Notes: generated by a model not told the origin, from the letters alone. A DNA stretch of 64,000 nucleotides from Flammeovirgaceae bacterium UBA4465 (GCA_905182375.1 CAJJBF010000004.1:120303-184302); one strand, 5' to 3'. Positions 37,787 to 47,911 are shown, numbered from the stretch's first letter. Numbers and translations: made by a program.

Positions 37787-38692
37787 GTGAAATGCTATCG
37801 CTATTTATTAATATTAATAAGTCTGTACAGCTGTAAAATAGAGCATTCAGAAGACTTAGATTCAAAAATAATAACCCTCTTGGAACAAGTTGAAGGCGAC
37901 TTTGCGATTGCCTTTCAAGATCTTAATCGAAGAGAAAATGTTTTTTTACTTAACGAAAATGAGCAATTTCATGCCGCAAGTACCATGAAAGTACCGGTCA
38001 TGATCGAAATGTATCATCAAGCATCTCAAGGGCAATTTTCACTTACTGATAGTATACTCGTCAAAAATAAATTTGAAAGTATTGTAGACCATTCGACCTA
38101 CAAAATGAATATCGCAGAGGATTCGGAACCCTCACTTTATACTCAGATCGGCAAACAAATGACCCTGTTTAATCTCATGAATCAAATGATTATTTCGAGT
38201 AGTAATTTGGCTACCAACATTCTAGTTGAAGAAGTGGGTGCTAAAAATATTACCGCCTCTATGCAGCGTTTAGGGGCTTATGATACCGAAGTGCTTAGGG
38301 GCGTAGAAGATCAGAAAGCATACGATTTAGGACTGAACAATATGACTACCGCCAAAGATTTGATGACTATTCTTAAAAGTATTGCTCTGCCTTTGGGTGA
38401 AACAACTCTAGACCAAGTAGCAATGATCGATGTGCTCAAAGCACAAGAGTTTAATGATATCATTCCTCGATTTTTACCCGTCGGTGTACAAGTCGCACAC
38501 AAAACAGGTTCAATCACGGGGTTGCATCACGATGCGGGTATTATTTATTTACCAAATGGGGAAACTTATGTGCTTGTTTTACTTTCAAAAAACTTAATAG
38601 ATTTTGATCAAGGCACCTTGACATTGGCCAAAATATCAAAGCTTTTTTATGAACATATTACCGCATTGGAAGTTCCTTCAAATAAACGATAA
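37787..38692 (+). CDS. Class A beta-lactamase-like serine hydrolase, putative lipoprotein
   Basis: A 301-residue exported protein. The start is a GTG at 37787; the nearby ATG at 37792 is out of frame. A short signal with lipobox-like LYSC (Cys16) precedes a penicillin-binding fold: S65-T-M-K68, S138-S139-N140 in place of the SDN loop, E174 in an omega-loop-like segment (RGVEDQKAYDLGLNN), and K239-T-G241. All catalytic elements for acyl-enzyme chemistry are present. Whether it hydrolyses beta-lactams or a cell-wall or peptide substrate cannot be told; this subgroup is usually annotated simply as serine hydrolase. Confidence 0.85.
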   Translation: MKCYRYLLILISLYSCKIEHSEDLDSKIITLLEQVEGDFAIAFQDLNRRENVFLLNENEQFHAASTMKVPVMIEMYHQASQGQFSLTDSILVKNKFESIVDHSTYKMNIAEDSEPSLYTQIGKQMTLFNLMNQMIISSSNLATNILVEEVGAKNITASMQRLGAYDTEVLRGVEDQKAYDLGLNNMTTAKDLMTILKSIALPLGETTLDQVAMIDVLKAQEFNDIIPRFLPVGVQVAHKTGSITGLHHDAGIIYLPNGETYVLVLLSKNLIDFDQGTLTLAKISKLFYEHITALEVPSNKR

Positions 38693-38730
38693 CCCCTTCG
38701 ATTCAATTAAGCTGATGAGTAAATATAGGT

Positions 38731-39693
38731 TCAATCCTTGAGCTGCTCAATGATCCGCATATTATTCAAAAAGTCCGAAACTGGAATTAATAAAGGTTCC
38801 AAAGTTCTGATTGCCTTGGAAAATGATCAGCTTGAAGCTCATAGGTATTTACGGGTTCAAACGAGATGCGATCAATAGTACTTCCTTGCTACAAAATAAG
38901 GGTTGCTTCTTGATCAAGGCAATTAAAAGGATACTTGATCTCTATTTTACCTTTGGATCCAAAAACATGCACGACTTGAAAACGCTCCATTTGGGTACCA
39001 CAGGTAAAGGTAGCAGACCCTTTATTGAATTGCAATATCCCAGAAGTCAATCGATCTGTTTTCATTTCAGGATCATATTCTGACAATCCACTGACCTTCA
39101 AGGGTTCTTCTTCAAAAAGCCATCTAGCCGCAGAAATACCATAGCAGCCCACATCAAGCAGACTTCCCCCCTCCCATTCTTTTCTGATTACGAATATTGT
39201 TTGGATCCAATTGAACATAAGAAAAATGAATGTATACATGAACCAACGTATCGATGGAACCGGAAGCTATCAGTGACTTCACTTTCCCCCATTGGGGATG
39301 AAATTTATACATGAATGCTTCCATCACACGCAAGTCTGGATATTTTTTCTGGGCTTCGTCCATCAACGTAGCTTCTGATAAATTCAGCCCGATGGGTTTT
39401 TCACACAGTACATGTTTGCCTGCAGCAAGTAATTTTAGGATCCATTCGACATGTAAATGATTAGGCAAAGGAATATAGATGGCTTCAATGACTGGATCTA
39501 AAAGCAGGGCTTCATAGCTACCATAAGCTTTCTTTATTTGAAATTGAGCAGCTATTAATTCTGCTTGTGACGGACGGCGAGAGGCAATCGCATAGATACT
39601 TCAAAATTCGGCTTTGAGCATCGCAGGGATAACTTTTTTGATGGCAATTTGCGCCGTTCCTAAAATTCCCCAGGAAACTTTTTTCATCCTCAT
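38731..39693 (-). pseudogene. Decayed Gfo/Idh/MocA family oxidoreductase
   Basis: From the ATG at 39693 the reading starts with the dinucleotide-binding segment KVSWGILGTAQIAIKKVIPA, then changes frame repeatedly: RRPSQAELIAAQFQIKKAYG, PLPNHLHVEWILKLLAAGKH, CEKPIGLN (the family signature), FMYKFHPQWGKVKSLI, KKEWEGGSLLDVGCYGIS, and finally SFEPVNTYELQADHF ... NNMRIIEQLKD with a TGA at 38731-38733. At least four frame changes or stops are needed, so this is a true pseudogene rather than one error. The ancestral enzyme was an NAD(P)-dependent sugar or polyol dehydrogenase of about 325 residues. Confidence 0.82.
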
Positions 39694-39742
39694 TTTTAAA
39701 AATATCAATGAATAAGATGATCTTGATTTTTCCCATTCAACT

Positions 39743-41164
39743 TCAAAACCACCTAATGGTTAAATTAATTAATTGTTGTTTAAGTTGACTGTAAGGTGGC
39801 ATTAGCCATTCTACGGCTCCAGGAATGTGTTGTCGATAGATCCCTCTTTCATTGGAAAATGCCATAAAACCAAATTTCCCATGTGAATTACCCATCCCAC
39901 TATTATTTATACCACCAAAGGGTAATTCGTGGTTGTAAAAATGTAAATCATTATTATTGATACAAACGCCACCAGAAGATGTATTTTGTAATATGTGATT
40001 GATTTTTTTCTGACTGCTGCTGTAGATATAAAGGGCCAAAGGCTTCTCTTTGCTATTGATAGTATCTATAACTTCATGGATGTCTTCAAAAACAATGATT
40101 GGTAGAATGGGACCAAAAATTTCCTTCTGCATCAAATCGGCATCTGCGGTGACCTCGGTGATCAAAGTAGGTTCGAAACTATGGGTGGTCAAGTCAGAAG
40201 CACCCCCGTGTACGATTTTTGCTCCTTTACTTTTGGCGTCTTCCAGATAGCTATTCAATCGTAGATGATGTTGGTCATTTACAATTTTTGTATAATCTAG
40301 GGAGTTTGATGAATCCTCACCAAAAAAATCAAGTAACGTTTTTTTTGAGGCAGCAATGAACGCATTTACCTGACTGCGATGTACGCTAACATAGTCGGGA
40401 GCTATGCATATTTGTCCTGCATTCAAAAACTTACCCCACATAATTTTTTTAGCCGCTGCGACTACATCTGCAGTTTCATCCACAATAGTAGGTGATTTGC
40501 CCCCCAGTTCTAGCGTGACCGAAGCTAAATTTTCGGCTGCCGCACGCATCACTATTTTACCTATTTCAGGTGATCCCGTAAAAAAAATATGATTAAAGGG
40601 AAGTTTTAGTAAACCTGTACTCACATCGATACCCCCTTCGATGACCGCCACCTCTGCCTCCTCAAAAAGATCATTCAACATACGCTTAATCAATGCCGAT
40701 GCATGCACCGTATGCTCAGAGGGCTTCAGTATAACCGTATTGCCTGCGGAGATGGCGGAAATCAGTGGACAGATGCTCAAATTTATTGGGAAATTCCATG
40801 GGGCAATAATCAATACATTGCCCTTGGGCTCATATTTGATTTTGGAAGACGAGCCTATAAAAGCGAGTTTTGTAGACACCGCCTGATCTCGCATCCAATA
40901 TTTTAAATTACGGAGGGCATATTTGATTTCACCGGTAACTGCGTAAATTTCACTCAAATCAACCTCAGCAGGACTTTTACCAAAATCATCAAATAACGCT
41001 TTTTGAATTTCCTTTCGGTAAGTAATCTCAATGGCCCTAAGTAATTTTTTTAATTTTGCCTTACGCTGTTTTAAAGTAGATTGAGCAACTATTTTCTTAT
41101 GAAGCAATTGCTTTTTAAAAATAGAAGTATGACTTACTACCTTTTCATTATCAGTGGATTTCAT
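39743..41164 (-). CDS. Aldehyde dehydrogenase (ALDH3-like)
   Basis: A 473-residue NAD(P)+-dependent aldehyde dehydrogenase. Catalytic residues: N124 in APWNFP, E219 in LELGGKSP and C253 in GQICIAPDY. The compact length, the lack of a long N-terminal extension and the C-terminal 'LPFGGINNSGMGNSHGKFGF' match class 3/fatty-aldehyde types. It probably oxidises medium- or long-chain or aromatic aldehydes; substrate not predictable. No clear operon partner: the upstream gap is about 140 nt and the downstream neighbour is a pseudogene. Confidence 0.9.
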   Translation of the reverse strand: MKSTDNEKVVSHTSIFKKQLLHKKIVAQSTLKQRKAKLKKLLRAIEITYRKEIQKALFDDFGKSPAEVDLSEIYAVTGEIKYALRNLKYWMRDQAVSTKLAFIGSSSKIKYEPKGNVLIIAPWNFPINLSICPLISAISAGNTVILKPSEHTVHASALIKRMLNDLFEEAEVAVIEGGIDVSTGLLKLPFNHIFFTGSPEIGKIVMRAAAENLASVTLELGGKSPTIVDETADVVAAAKKIMWGKFLNAGQICIAPDYVSVHRSQVNAFIAASKKTLLDFFGEDSSNSLDYTKIVNDQHHLRLNSYLEDAKSKGAKIVHGGASDLTTHSFEPTLITEVTADADLMQKEIFGPILPIIVFEDIHEVIDTINSKEKPLALYIYSSSQKKINHILQNTSSGGVCINNNDLHFYNHELPFGGINNSGMGNSHGKFGFMAFSNERGIYRQHIPGAVEWLMPPYSQLKQQLINLTIRWF

Positions 41165-41302
41165 ATTTTTCTGAAATTAAAAAAATGATCGAAAAATTCA
41201 TGTTACTTAAATTAATTTGCTTGAAGCCCTCAGAAGCTTAATAATAAAACCAAATATTTTAAGACTCATTTATTCCTGTCAAGATAAAGAATTACTGTTA
41301 AA

Positions 41303-42565
41303 CTAGGCACTCAACTCTTTGATGGCCTTTACCAATACATCCAATTCCCTAGGAGTAGTAAATAAATTAGGAGTGATCCGCAACCCACGCACGCCCGGAC
41401 GATCAATGGCTACGGTCCAAATTTGATAATCATCCAACAGTTTCTTCGCAAAATCTGCTGGTCCCATAGTTTCAATACCCACATTTCCAATCGCACAATA
41501 TCGTTTGGAGTCTAGAGGTGTATTGACCACCACTTTAGATAATTCTCTAACTTGATCAGTCCAATATTTTTGTAAGTAACGCAACCGTGCCTCCTTTCGA
41601 CTGCCGCCAATTTTATGGTAGTAATCAATTGCATTGATGATGGCGAGGTCTGTATGTACAGGATAAGTGCCTACATGATTTAATCGTAAAATATCTTCTG
41701 AATCACGTGGGTCTTCAGCAAATAATGGCCAGAGATCAGCTATTTGATCCTTATTTATATATAAAAATCCAGCACCTAAGGGAACGGTTAGCCATTTGTG
41801 CAAGCTGGTCCCATAATAGTCACAGCGTAGGTCTTGAATCGAGAATTGAATGTGACCAAAAGCATGTGCGCCATCTACCAACACACGAACGCCATAGCGA
41901 TGCGCCATATCACAAATTTTTTGAACGGGCATAATCTGTCCGGTGATATTGACCATATGACAAATCATGAGCAATCGGGTCTTTGGTGTAATTACCGACT
42001 CATAAAGTTTTACAATCTCTTCATCATTTTTGGGATGATTAGGAATTGAAACTTCCCTTACTGCTATCCCAAAACGACGTTCCATCAATCTAAATTGATT
42101 GCGCATAGCCCCATAATCTTGTGCTGCCATGATGGCCTCATCTCCTTTTTTCCAATTTTGACCTTGGATGACTAAGTTGAGTGATTCTGTAGTGTTACGG
42201 GTAATAATTAGCTCTTCAGGAAGACAACCAGCCATTTTTGCCAGACGCATAGCACTGTTTTTTTTGTTTTCCATTTGCACCGTACGCATGTAATAAGAAC
42301 CTTGAAAGTTAATTTCCTTCACATGTTCGATGTAATGTTCTTCGATGTATTTTGGCATGATACAATAAAAGCCATTTTCTAAGTTGATGTAATCTGATTT
42401 CAACCCGTAATCTGCTCTTATTTTTAACCAAAAATCTTCCTGGGTAGCTAGGGCATTATCAGAAAGGTGACTTATCGATGACATCAGGGTATCGAGGTGA
42501 TTAAAAGTCAAAGGTGTTGATAATCCCAAACCTGTTAGTCCTTTTAAAAATGCGCGTTTTTCCAT
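41303..42565 (-). CDS. Class V aminotransferase with N-terminal export-like segment
   Basis: A 420-residue PLP-dependent enzyme of the class V/isopenicillin N epimerase-like group. The PLP lysine is K257 in TSLHKWLTVPLG and the cofactor Asp/His are D231 and H234 in LVDGAHAFGH. Residues 1-25 (EKRAFLKGLTGLGLSTPLTF) resemble a Tat-type signal with a single Arg (KR instead of RR), so export is possible but uncertain. Such exported homologues occur widely in Bacteroidota, with unknown substrate. It lies 67 nt downstream of the YncE-like gene on the same strand. Confidence 0.85.
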   Translation of the reverse strand: MEKRAFLKGLTGLGLSTPLTFNHLDTLMSSISHLSDNALATQEDFWLKIRADYGLKSDYINLENGFYCIMPKYIEEHYIEHVKEINFQGSYYMRTVQMENKKNSAMRLAKMAGCLPEELIITRNTTESLNLVIQGQNWKKGDEAIMAAQDYGAMRNQFRLMERRFGIAVREVSIPNHPKNDEEIVKLYESVITPKTRLLMICHMVNITGQIMPVQKICDMAHRYGVRVLVDGAHAFGHIQFSIQDLRCDYYGTSLHKWLTVPLGAGFLYINKDQIADLWPLFAEDPRDSEDILRLNHVGTYPVHTDLAIINAIDYYHKIGGSRKEARLRYLQKYWTDQVRELSKVVVNTPLDSKRYCAIGNVGIETMGPADFAKKLLDDYQIWTVAIDRPGVRGLRITPNLFTTPRELDVLVKAIKELSA

Positions 42566-42632
42566 AAAAAAGTGAATACTTTAAAATGTACGTTATAACT
42601 TTTATTTTTCAGAAGAATACCTCAGCAAAGAA

Positions 42633-43760
42633 CTATTCTTCCACTTTCCAAAAAGCAATACCTCCAGCTTGCTTACCTACTTCTACCACATCAATTAATT
42701 TATATTTCTCCAATGAAATAATATCTACTGCACCGCGCTGATTACCTTTTCCCTCCACCGAAACAAATGCATATTTATGATCTGGAGAAACCGAAATGCC
42801 ATGAGTAATCTCTCTAGAATTCTTAATAACCGCCAATTCTCTCCCCTGATCAAGGTCCCAAATAGCAGTAGTACCTTCGGTTTTATAGCTTACAATCATT
42901 GTTTTACCATCCGCTGTAATTTCTATATTATAAGGACCTTTTCCCGTTGAAAAGGTATGAGTAATTTCCCATTTGAGCAGATCTATTTCTAAAATCATAT
43001 CTTTTCCGTTTGCAGCAACGAAAACTCGTTGACCATCTGGATGTGGGCTGACCCAAGTAGGTTTGATCGCAGAATGATGATTATCCTGATGAGATGTCTC
43101 ATGACTCATTACATGTCCCATCGCCGCATGATCTACCGCATCACTTGATTCTTTATACATGGAATTTAAAGAACGATCTAGGTTCAACTTTCGACTTATT
43201 TCCATATTCATGACATCTATTTCAAAAAGTTCTCCAGACATCATGGCCACAGAGAAATGATTCAACCCATCAGGGCTGATTCTAGATCCATGAGGCATCG
43301 CCCCTGTTTGAATTTGCATAAGCTCTTCCATTGCAAAAGGATCGACAACTGAAACCGTACTGGGTTCCATTTTACCATGGAGATTGAAATTGACACAAAA
43401 AAGCATCCCATTGGCAGGACTGATCTGCATACTTGCCGGAAAAATTCCTAACTCAGCAAAAGCTATCAGTTTATTTGATGCAGTTGCATATTTATATACT
43501 CTTCCAAAAGGATTTCCGTGTGCCATAGTCACATACCAAAAATCACCCGAAGGATCTATTGCAAGGCCATGGGGTCCTTCTATTTCTGTAGCCTGGTAAC
43601 CCACCGTGATGACCTCATCTACAAAACCCTGAGAACCATCAAATTTGATCAACGCTACTTCATCCTCAGACTCCGATGCTACATATAAAAAGTACGTTTG
43701 GGAGAATCCAATAAACGATACACACAAGAAAAGACAAAGCAACTGACTTTTTCTAATCAT
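42633..43760 (-). CDS. YncE-like YVTN beta-propeller protein
   Basis: A 375-residue exported protein with a signal peptide (about 1-20). It has seven-bladed-propeller repeats of the YVTN/YncE type (GLAIDPSGDFWYVTMAHGNP, MQISPANGMLFCVN, WVSPHPDGQRVFVAANGKDM, IEITADGKTMIVSYK, SVSPDHKYAFVSVEGKGN). A His-rich insert (VDHAAMGHVMSHETSHQDNH, then HH) near residue 210-230 could bind metal (inference). The ATG overlaps the stop of the LVIVD protein gene by 4 nt, so the two propeller proteins are translationally coupled. Confidence 0.82.
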   Translation of the reverse strand: MIRKSQLLCLFLCVSFIGFSQTYFLYVASESEDEVALIKFDGSQGFVDEVITVGYQATEIEGPHGLAIDPSGDFWYVTMAHGNPFGRVYKYATASNKLIAFAELGIFPASMQISPANGMLFCVNFNLHGKMEPSTVSVVDPFAMEELMQIQTGAMPHGSRISPDGLNHFSVAMMSGELFEIDVMNMEISRKLNLDRSLNSMYKESSDAVDHAAMGHVMSHETSHQDNHHSAIKPTWVSPHPDGQRVFVAANGKDMILEIDLLKWEITHTFSTGKGPYNIEITADGKTMIVSYKTEGTTAIWDLDQGRELAVIKNSREITHGISVSPDHKYAFVSVEGKGNQRGAVDIISLEKYKLIDVVEVGKQAGGIAFWKVEE

Positions 43761-45754
43761 CTTTTTTCCACTTTAATGTTTTTTGGCTTTTTAATATCTA
43801 TTTTCACTGACCATAATCCACTGTTCCAATCCGTGAAAAATACATGTCCTTTATGAGGTTGGGGTCCCCAAGTCATCGGTGCATTAGGTATTCTACCCTT
43901 GGCATCAGCAGGCAAGAACCATGCAATTTCTCTACCTTGTTTGAAAAGATCTCCCATTAGTTCTCCGGAAAGATCAACTACTCTCAAGCCTGCATTATAG
44001 TTACCAACATATAACAAGTCTCCTTCTACCCATAAATTATGAGAACCTGCTCCCGGCACTTCATATTTAGCTACTTCAACGGGGTGCTCCAAATCTGTGA
44101 AATCTATGATATGAAGAAATCCAGATGGAATGGTTGGTCCATCCTCAGTATTTAATCCATTCGGAAAAGCCTCATCTCCTGCAATCACATAAAATTTACC
44201 TGTTTTTTTATCATGGTAAGGAAAAGCAGCATGATTCCATCCACTTGGATACGCATAGTTAGCTATAGGTTTTGGATTCGAGGGTGATCCTCCTGCCATT
44301 CCGTTACCCACATCCACCATCCAAACACCATAGGCCCAATTAGAGGAATACGCTATGCCATCCTCTATCCAAACATCATGTATCGAATGACCTGGTTCAT
44401 CTAATTCAAAAGTACCTACCTTTTTAGGAGACTTTGGATCTTCAATATTGATAATATCATATCTTTCACCATTACTTAGAGCATAGATGTGATCTTTATA
44501 TATGAAAACATTATGCACGCCCCCGGTCAAACCTTCATCATAAGTAGCGATAATGGCCGCCTCGCGCGGATTACTGACATCGATGATCACTAAACCATTT
44601 TTCCTGTTGGAAGCCCCTTCTCGAGAAATTACACAAATTTTACCATCCTCAGAAACCTTAACATCATTTACCGTACGTGCATCAACCCTAATGGTGTCTA
44701 TAGGAATCAACTGATTAGGATCCGTCACATCCCAGAAATAAGCCTCCCCATTTCCTCCCCAGGTGCCCGTCACACAATAATCTCTTCCATCGATACCTTC
44801 CCATACCCACAGATCGGATGTATGTACATTACTTACAGTACCATGCCCTTTCAGTTGAACCTTTTCTGTAACATTTCGCGCTGAAACTTGAAGTGTCCTC
44901 CGCGCTTCCCTCCCCCCAAAAGCAGCTACAATGGTATAAATACCTGATACATCGGCAACAAAGTCTCCATTGTTTTTGATCATGCCGGAGGCATACTCTG
45001 AAGGGCTTTCAGAAACTCCCGTAAAAGAAAAAATAAAGGGAATCGTTTCAATAAGATCTCCCTCGTTGTCGATTGCTTGAGCATCAAAATAAACCACCTC
45101 TCCTGTAACTGCCTCCTGAACATTGCTGGACAATTGTATTGATGTCACTGGATTTTTTTTCACAGCAATGACCGTCTCTGTTGAAATTTTATCTGAGCTT
45201 ACTTTAATAACTGTCTTGCCTTTTTGATGAGCGGTTATGTTTCCAAAAATGTCTACACTAGCCACAGGAGTATCGCTGCTTTCAAATACCAAATTTGGGT
45301 TGGGAATTTGATAATTTTGTGCATCCAATAATTGCACCTGCATGCCAATTCTTTGGCCTGCAAAAACCTCTGAGGGTAGATTCATGATTTTAAGGTCTGT
45401 GCCTTCTGAGTGCTTCACATTTACCCACAAGTTCAATCGCTGATAGTCTTTCATTCCCTCCAACCTACCAATGACAATTACATTCCCTTGACCGGGTTCT
45501 AGTGGGGTAATTAAGCCCTTTTTATCTACTTTAAATATTTGGGGAGCCGATGAATAGAAGCTGAAATTTACTTCAGGAATGACCTGATTTTGGGCATCTA
45601 TTGCTTGAACTAAAATTTGATAAACCCCTCCTGAAGAGAGTTCTATATCATCTGAAGCAACGATAATTTCAAAAGATTGCGCCAAAGAATTTGATGCCAT
45701 GCCCAATAGCATGACCCATACGAGCCATTGAGATTTATAAGAATAGGTACACAT
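43757..45754 (-). CDS. LVIVD-repeat protein with N-terminal bacterial Ig-like domains
   Basis: A 665-residue exported protein with a signal peptide (about 1-25). Three Big_2/Ig-like domains fill residues 28-295 (SSAPQIFKVDKKGLITPLEP, SSDTPVASVDIFGNITAHQK, SFTGVSESPSEYASG). The C-terminal half is an LVIVD propeller (LVIIDVSNPREAAIIATYDE, YDIINIEDPKSPKKVGTFEL, LHIIDFTDLEHPVEVAKYEV, LRVVDLSGELMGDLF). Likely a cell-surface or periplasmic protein acting with the coupled YncE-like protein. Ligand and role are unknown. Confidence 0.85.
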   Translation of the reverse strand: MCTYSYKSQWLVWVMLLGMASNSLAQSFEIIVASDDIELSSGGVYQILVQAIDAQNQVIPEVNFSFYSSAPQIFKVDKKGLITPLEPGQGNVIVIGRLEGMKDYQRLNLWVNVKHSEGTDLKIMNLPSEVFAGQRIGMQVQLLDAQNYQIPNPNLVFESSDTPVASVDIFGNITAHQKGKTVIKVSSDKISTETVIAVKKNPVTSIQLSSNVQEAVTGEVVYFDAQAIDNEGDLIETIPFIFSFTGVSESPSEYASGMIKNNGDFVADVSGIYTIVAAFGGREARRTLQVSARNVTEKVQLKGHGTVSNVHTSDLWVWEGIDGRDYCVTGTWGGNGEAYFWDVTDPNQLIPIDTIRVDARTVNDVKVSEDGKICVISREGASNRKNGLVIIDVSNPREAAIIATYDEGLTGGVHNVFIYKDHIYALSNGERYDIINIEDPKSPKKVGTFELDEPGHSIHDVWIEDGIAYSSNWAYGVWMVDVGNGMAGGSPSNPKPIANYAYPSGWNHAAFPYHDKKTGKFYVIAGDEAFPNGLNTEDGPTIPSGFLHIIDFTDLEHPVEVAKYEVPGAGSHNLWVEGDLLYVGNYNAGLRVVDLSGELMGDLFKQGREIAWFLPADAKGRIPNAPMTWGPQPHKGHVFFTDWNSGLWSVKIDIKKPKNIKVEKR

Positions 45755-45934
45755 AAATATTTTTTTAACACTAATTTAATGCTGACTCGTCAAGATATCA
45801 ATCAAGGTTTTTTAAACGGAATATGGATAATAAAAGGGTGTTCCGAAATCTTGACTATTTTAATTTAACCCATATACTCAATGTGGACTCAGATCGTTCT
45901 GAGGTGTCACAACCAAAAAAATCAATAGATTAAA

Positions 45935-46774
45935 TCACTCCCCCAATTTTGCCAAATAATTTAAATTATATTGAATGCTATCAAAGGGATTATTATCATA
46001 TTCTTCTTGCTCCATAAACATGTATTTGACTCCGGATAAATCAATGTTTTCAATCATTGCGGCTATGTTTAAGTCTCCCTTACCAAATTCTGTACTCCCC
46101 CCTTCCAAGATGCTCATATCTTTAAGATGCCATAAGGGAAATCTTCCTGGATATTGATTGAAATAATCAATAGGATTCTTTCCCCCCATGACCACCCAAC
46201 CTAAATCTAATTCCATATGAACTAAACTGGGATCTGTATTTTCAAGGAGCACATCATAGAGCACTTGCCCCTTATCAGACTCAAACTCATAGGAATGGTT
46301 GTGATATCCAAACTTCAATCCTAGCTTTTTGCAATCCTCCCCAGCCTTATTGAATGCTTCAGATACCCTGAGATAATTATCAATATCCTGCCCTTCAGTT
46401 GGCATAGATGAACAAATCACATATTCTTGTCCTGCCTGAGCGACCTGCTCCATCGTCTGATTCCAATCTTTATCTAAATGAACATGTCCACTTCTAATAG
46501 AAAGACCTAATGCCTTGCAAGTATCACGCATCTCAATGGGAGTCAATCCATAATATAGGCCTTTATCACTCCGTGCACTTTCCAATTGCTTGAACCCTAA
46601 TTCAGCAACTTTTGAGAGCGTCCCTTTGGGGTCTTGGATCATGGCGTCTCTAAAAGTATAGAGTTGTACACCTACGTCTTCACGTGCGCTATGGGTTGGA
46701 ATGAATGAAGGTAAAGTCAGACCCCCAACTGCCAAAGCAGTCGTTTGATAAATAAAGTTTCTGCGTGATGTCAT
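45935..46774 (-). CDS. Exported sugar phosphate isomerase/epimerase-like TIM barrel
   Basis: A 279-residue protein of the AP-endonuclease-2/xylose-isomerase-like superfamily. A Tat-type signal (TSRRNFIYQTTALAVGGLTL) marks export. The barrel shows the usual metal-ligand segments: FGYHNHSYEFE, VHMELDLGWVVMGG, PLWHLKDM and the final FMEQEEYD glutamate. Members isomerise or epimerise sugars or inositols, and the Bacteroidota Tat-exported group has mostly unknown substrates. Divergent from the aldo/keto reductase gene. Confidence 0.87.
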   Translation of the reverse strand: MTSRRNFIYQTTALAVGGLTLPSFIPTHSAREDVGVQLYTFRDAMIQDPKGTLSKVAELGFKQLESARSDKGLYYGLTPIEMRDTCKALGLSIRSGHVHLDKDWNQTMEQVAQAGQEYVICSSMPTEGQDIDNYLRVSEAFNKAGEDCKKLGLKFGYHNHSYEFESDKGQVLYDVLLENTDPSLVHMELDLGWVVMGGKNPIDYFNQYPGRFPLWHLKDMSILEGGSTEFGKGDLNIAAMIENIDLSGVKYMFMEQEEYDNNPFDSIQYNLNYLAKLGE

Positions 46775-46921
46775 GATATTTGATCTTTAAAATAAATCAT
46801 TCAAATTAATAAATTAAAAGCATACCATTCTATTTTTAGGTTTTTAATTTACATTGTCGATGAATAAGTGAATGGTTGCAATCATTGACCTAAATTATAT
46901 AATATTTGTTAGCTGAAAAAT

Positions 46922-47830
46922 ATGCCCTTAAATAACTTACAACTTGCAACTGATTTATCACTATCTCGCATCATTCATGGTCTTTGGAGACTCGAGGATT
47001 GGAATCTTGGCAAAAAAGATTTAGTCGCTTTTTTGGAAGAAATCATGGAGATGGGTATTACCAGCTTTGACCATGCGGACATTTATGGAGATTATAGTTG
47101 CGAAAAGATTTTTGGAGACGCCCTCCACCTTCAACCTTCCCTTAGAAAGGATATGCAAATTATCACAAAATGTGGTATTAAGCTGCGCTCTGATAAATAT
47201 CCCGAGAGAAAGTTGCAAATCTACGATTACAGTTATCAACACATCCTACAATCGGCTGAGCAATCCCTACAAAATTTAGGTATTGATACCATCGATTTAC
47301 TCCTTTTGCATCGACCCGCTCCCTTCTTTGACCCCGAAGAGGTCACCCGAGCCTTTGACGAATTATATCAAGCAGGCAAGGTGCGTTATTTTGGTGTTTC
47401 TAATTTTACCCCAGGGCAGTTTGAAATGCTACAAAAGCATTGGCATCAAAAACTATTGACCAATCAAATCGAAATTTCACCCAGTTGTCTGGAGCATTAT
47501 GAAAATGGTAATTTAGATTTCTGTTTGAAGGAACAAATAAAGCCTATGTCATGGTCACCCTTATCTGGAGGTGACCTCTTTCATCCGACCACCACAAAAG
47601 GTATCAGAATCTTGAAAGTTCTTGAAAAAATAACTATGGAAATTGGAGCAAAAAGTATAGACCAAGTGGTCTACGCTTGGATCCTAAAACACCCTAGTCA
47701 GATCATGCCCATCGTCGGCAGTGGGAAAATTGAGCGTATTCAAACAGCATTTGATGGACTCGCACTCGAGTTATCAATGGAACAATGGTACGAAATATAC
47801 AATGCCTCTACCGGAGTCGAATTGCCCTAA
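46922..47830 (+). CDS. Aldo/keto reductase
   Basis: A 302-residue NADPH-dependent (alpha/beta)8-barrel oxidoreductase of the YdhF-like type. The catalytic tetrad is visible: D50 and Y55 in FDHADIYG, K83 in ITKCG and H130 in LLLHRP. The C-terminal cofactor clamp is PIVGSGKIERI. Substrate unknown. It ends 24 nt before a strong bidirectional hairpin terminator that separates it from mdh. Confidence 0.9.
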   Translation: MPLNNLQLATDLSLSRIIHGLWRLEDWNLGKKDLVAFLEEIMEMGITSFDHADIYGDYSCEKIFGDALHLQPSLRKDMQIITKCGIKLRSDKYPERKLQIYDYSYQHILQSAEQSLQNLGIDTIDLLLLHRPAPFFDPEEVTRAFDELYQAGKVRYFGVSNFTPGQFEMLQKHWHQKLLTNQIEISPSCLEHYENGNLDFCLKEQIKPMSWSPLSGGDLFHPTTTKGIRILKVLEKITMEIGAKSIDQVVYAWILKHPSQIMPIVGSGKIERIQTAFDGLALELSMEQWYEIYNASTGVELP

Positions 47831-47854
47831 CCAATTTTTTGTTCTCCGCTACTT

Positions 47855-47895
47855 AAAGTGGATAAAACCCGTTGAGACGGTTTTTTATCCACTTT
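47855..47895. terminator. Bidirectional hairpin terminator
   Basis: Nearly perfect inverted repeat with arms of about 18-19 nt (AAAGTGGATAAAACCCGT / ACGGTTTTTTATCCACTTT) around TGAG. It lies between the convergent aldo/keto reductase and mdh genes and contains a T6 run on the plus strand. Confidence 0.85.
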
Positions 47896-47911
47896 CTAAA
47901 CTAATCATATT

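Noticed and set aside
38811..39083. 90-codon plus-strand open frame
   Set aside because: It is antisense to the MocA-family pseudogene and has no domain or signal.
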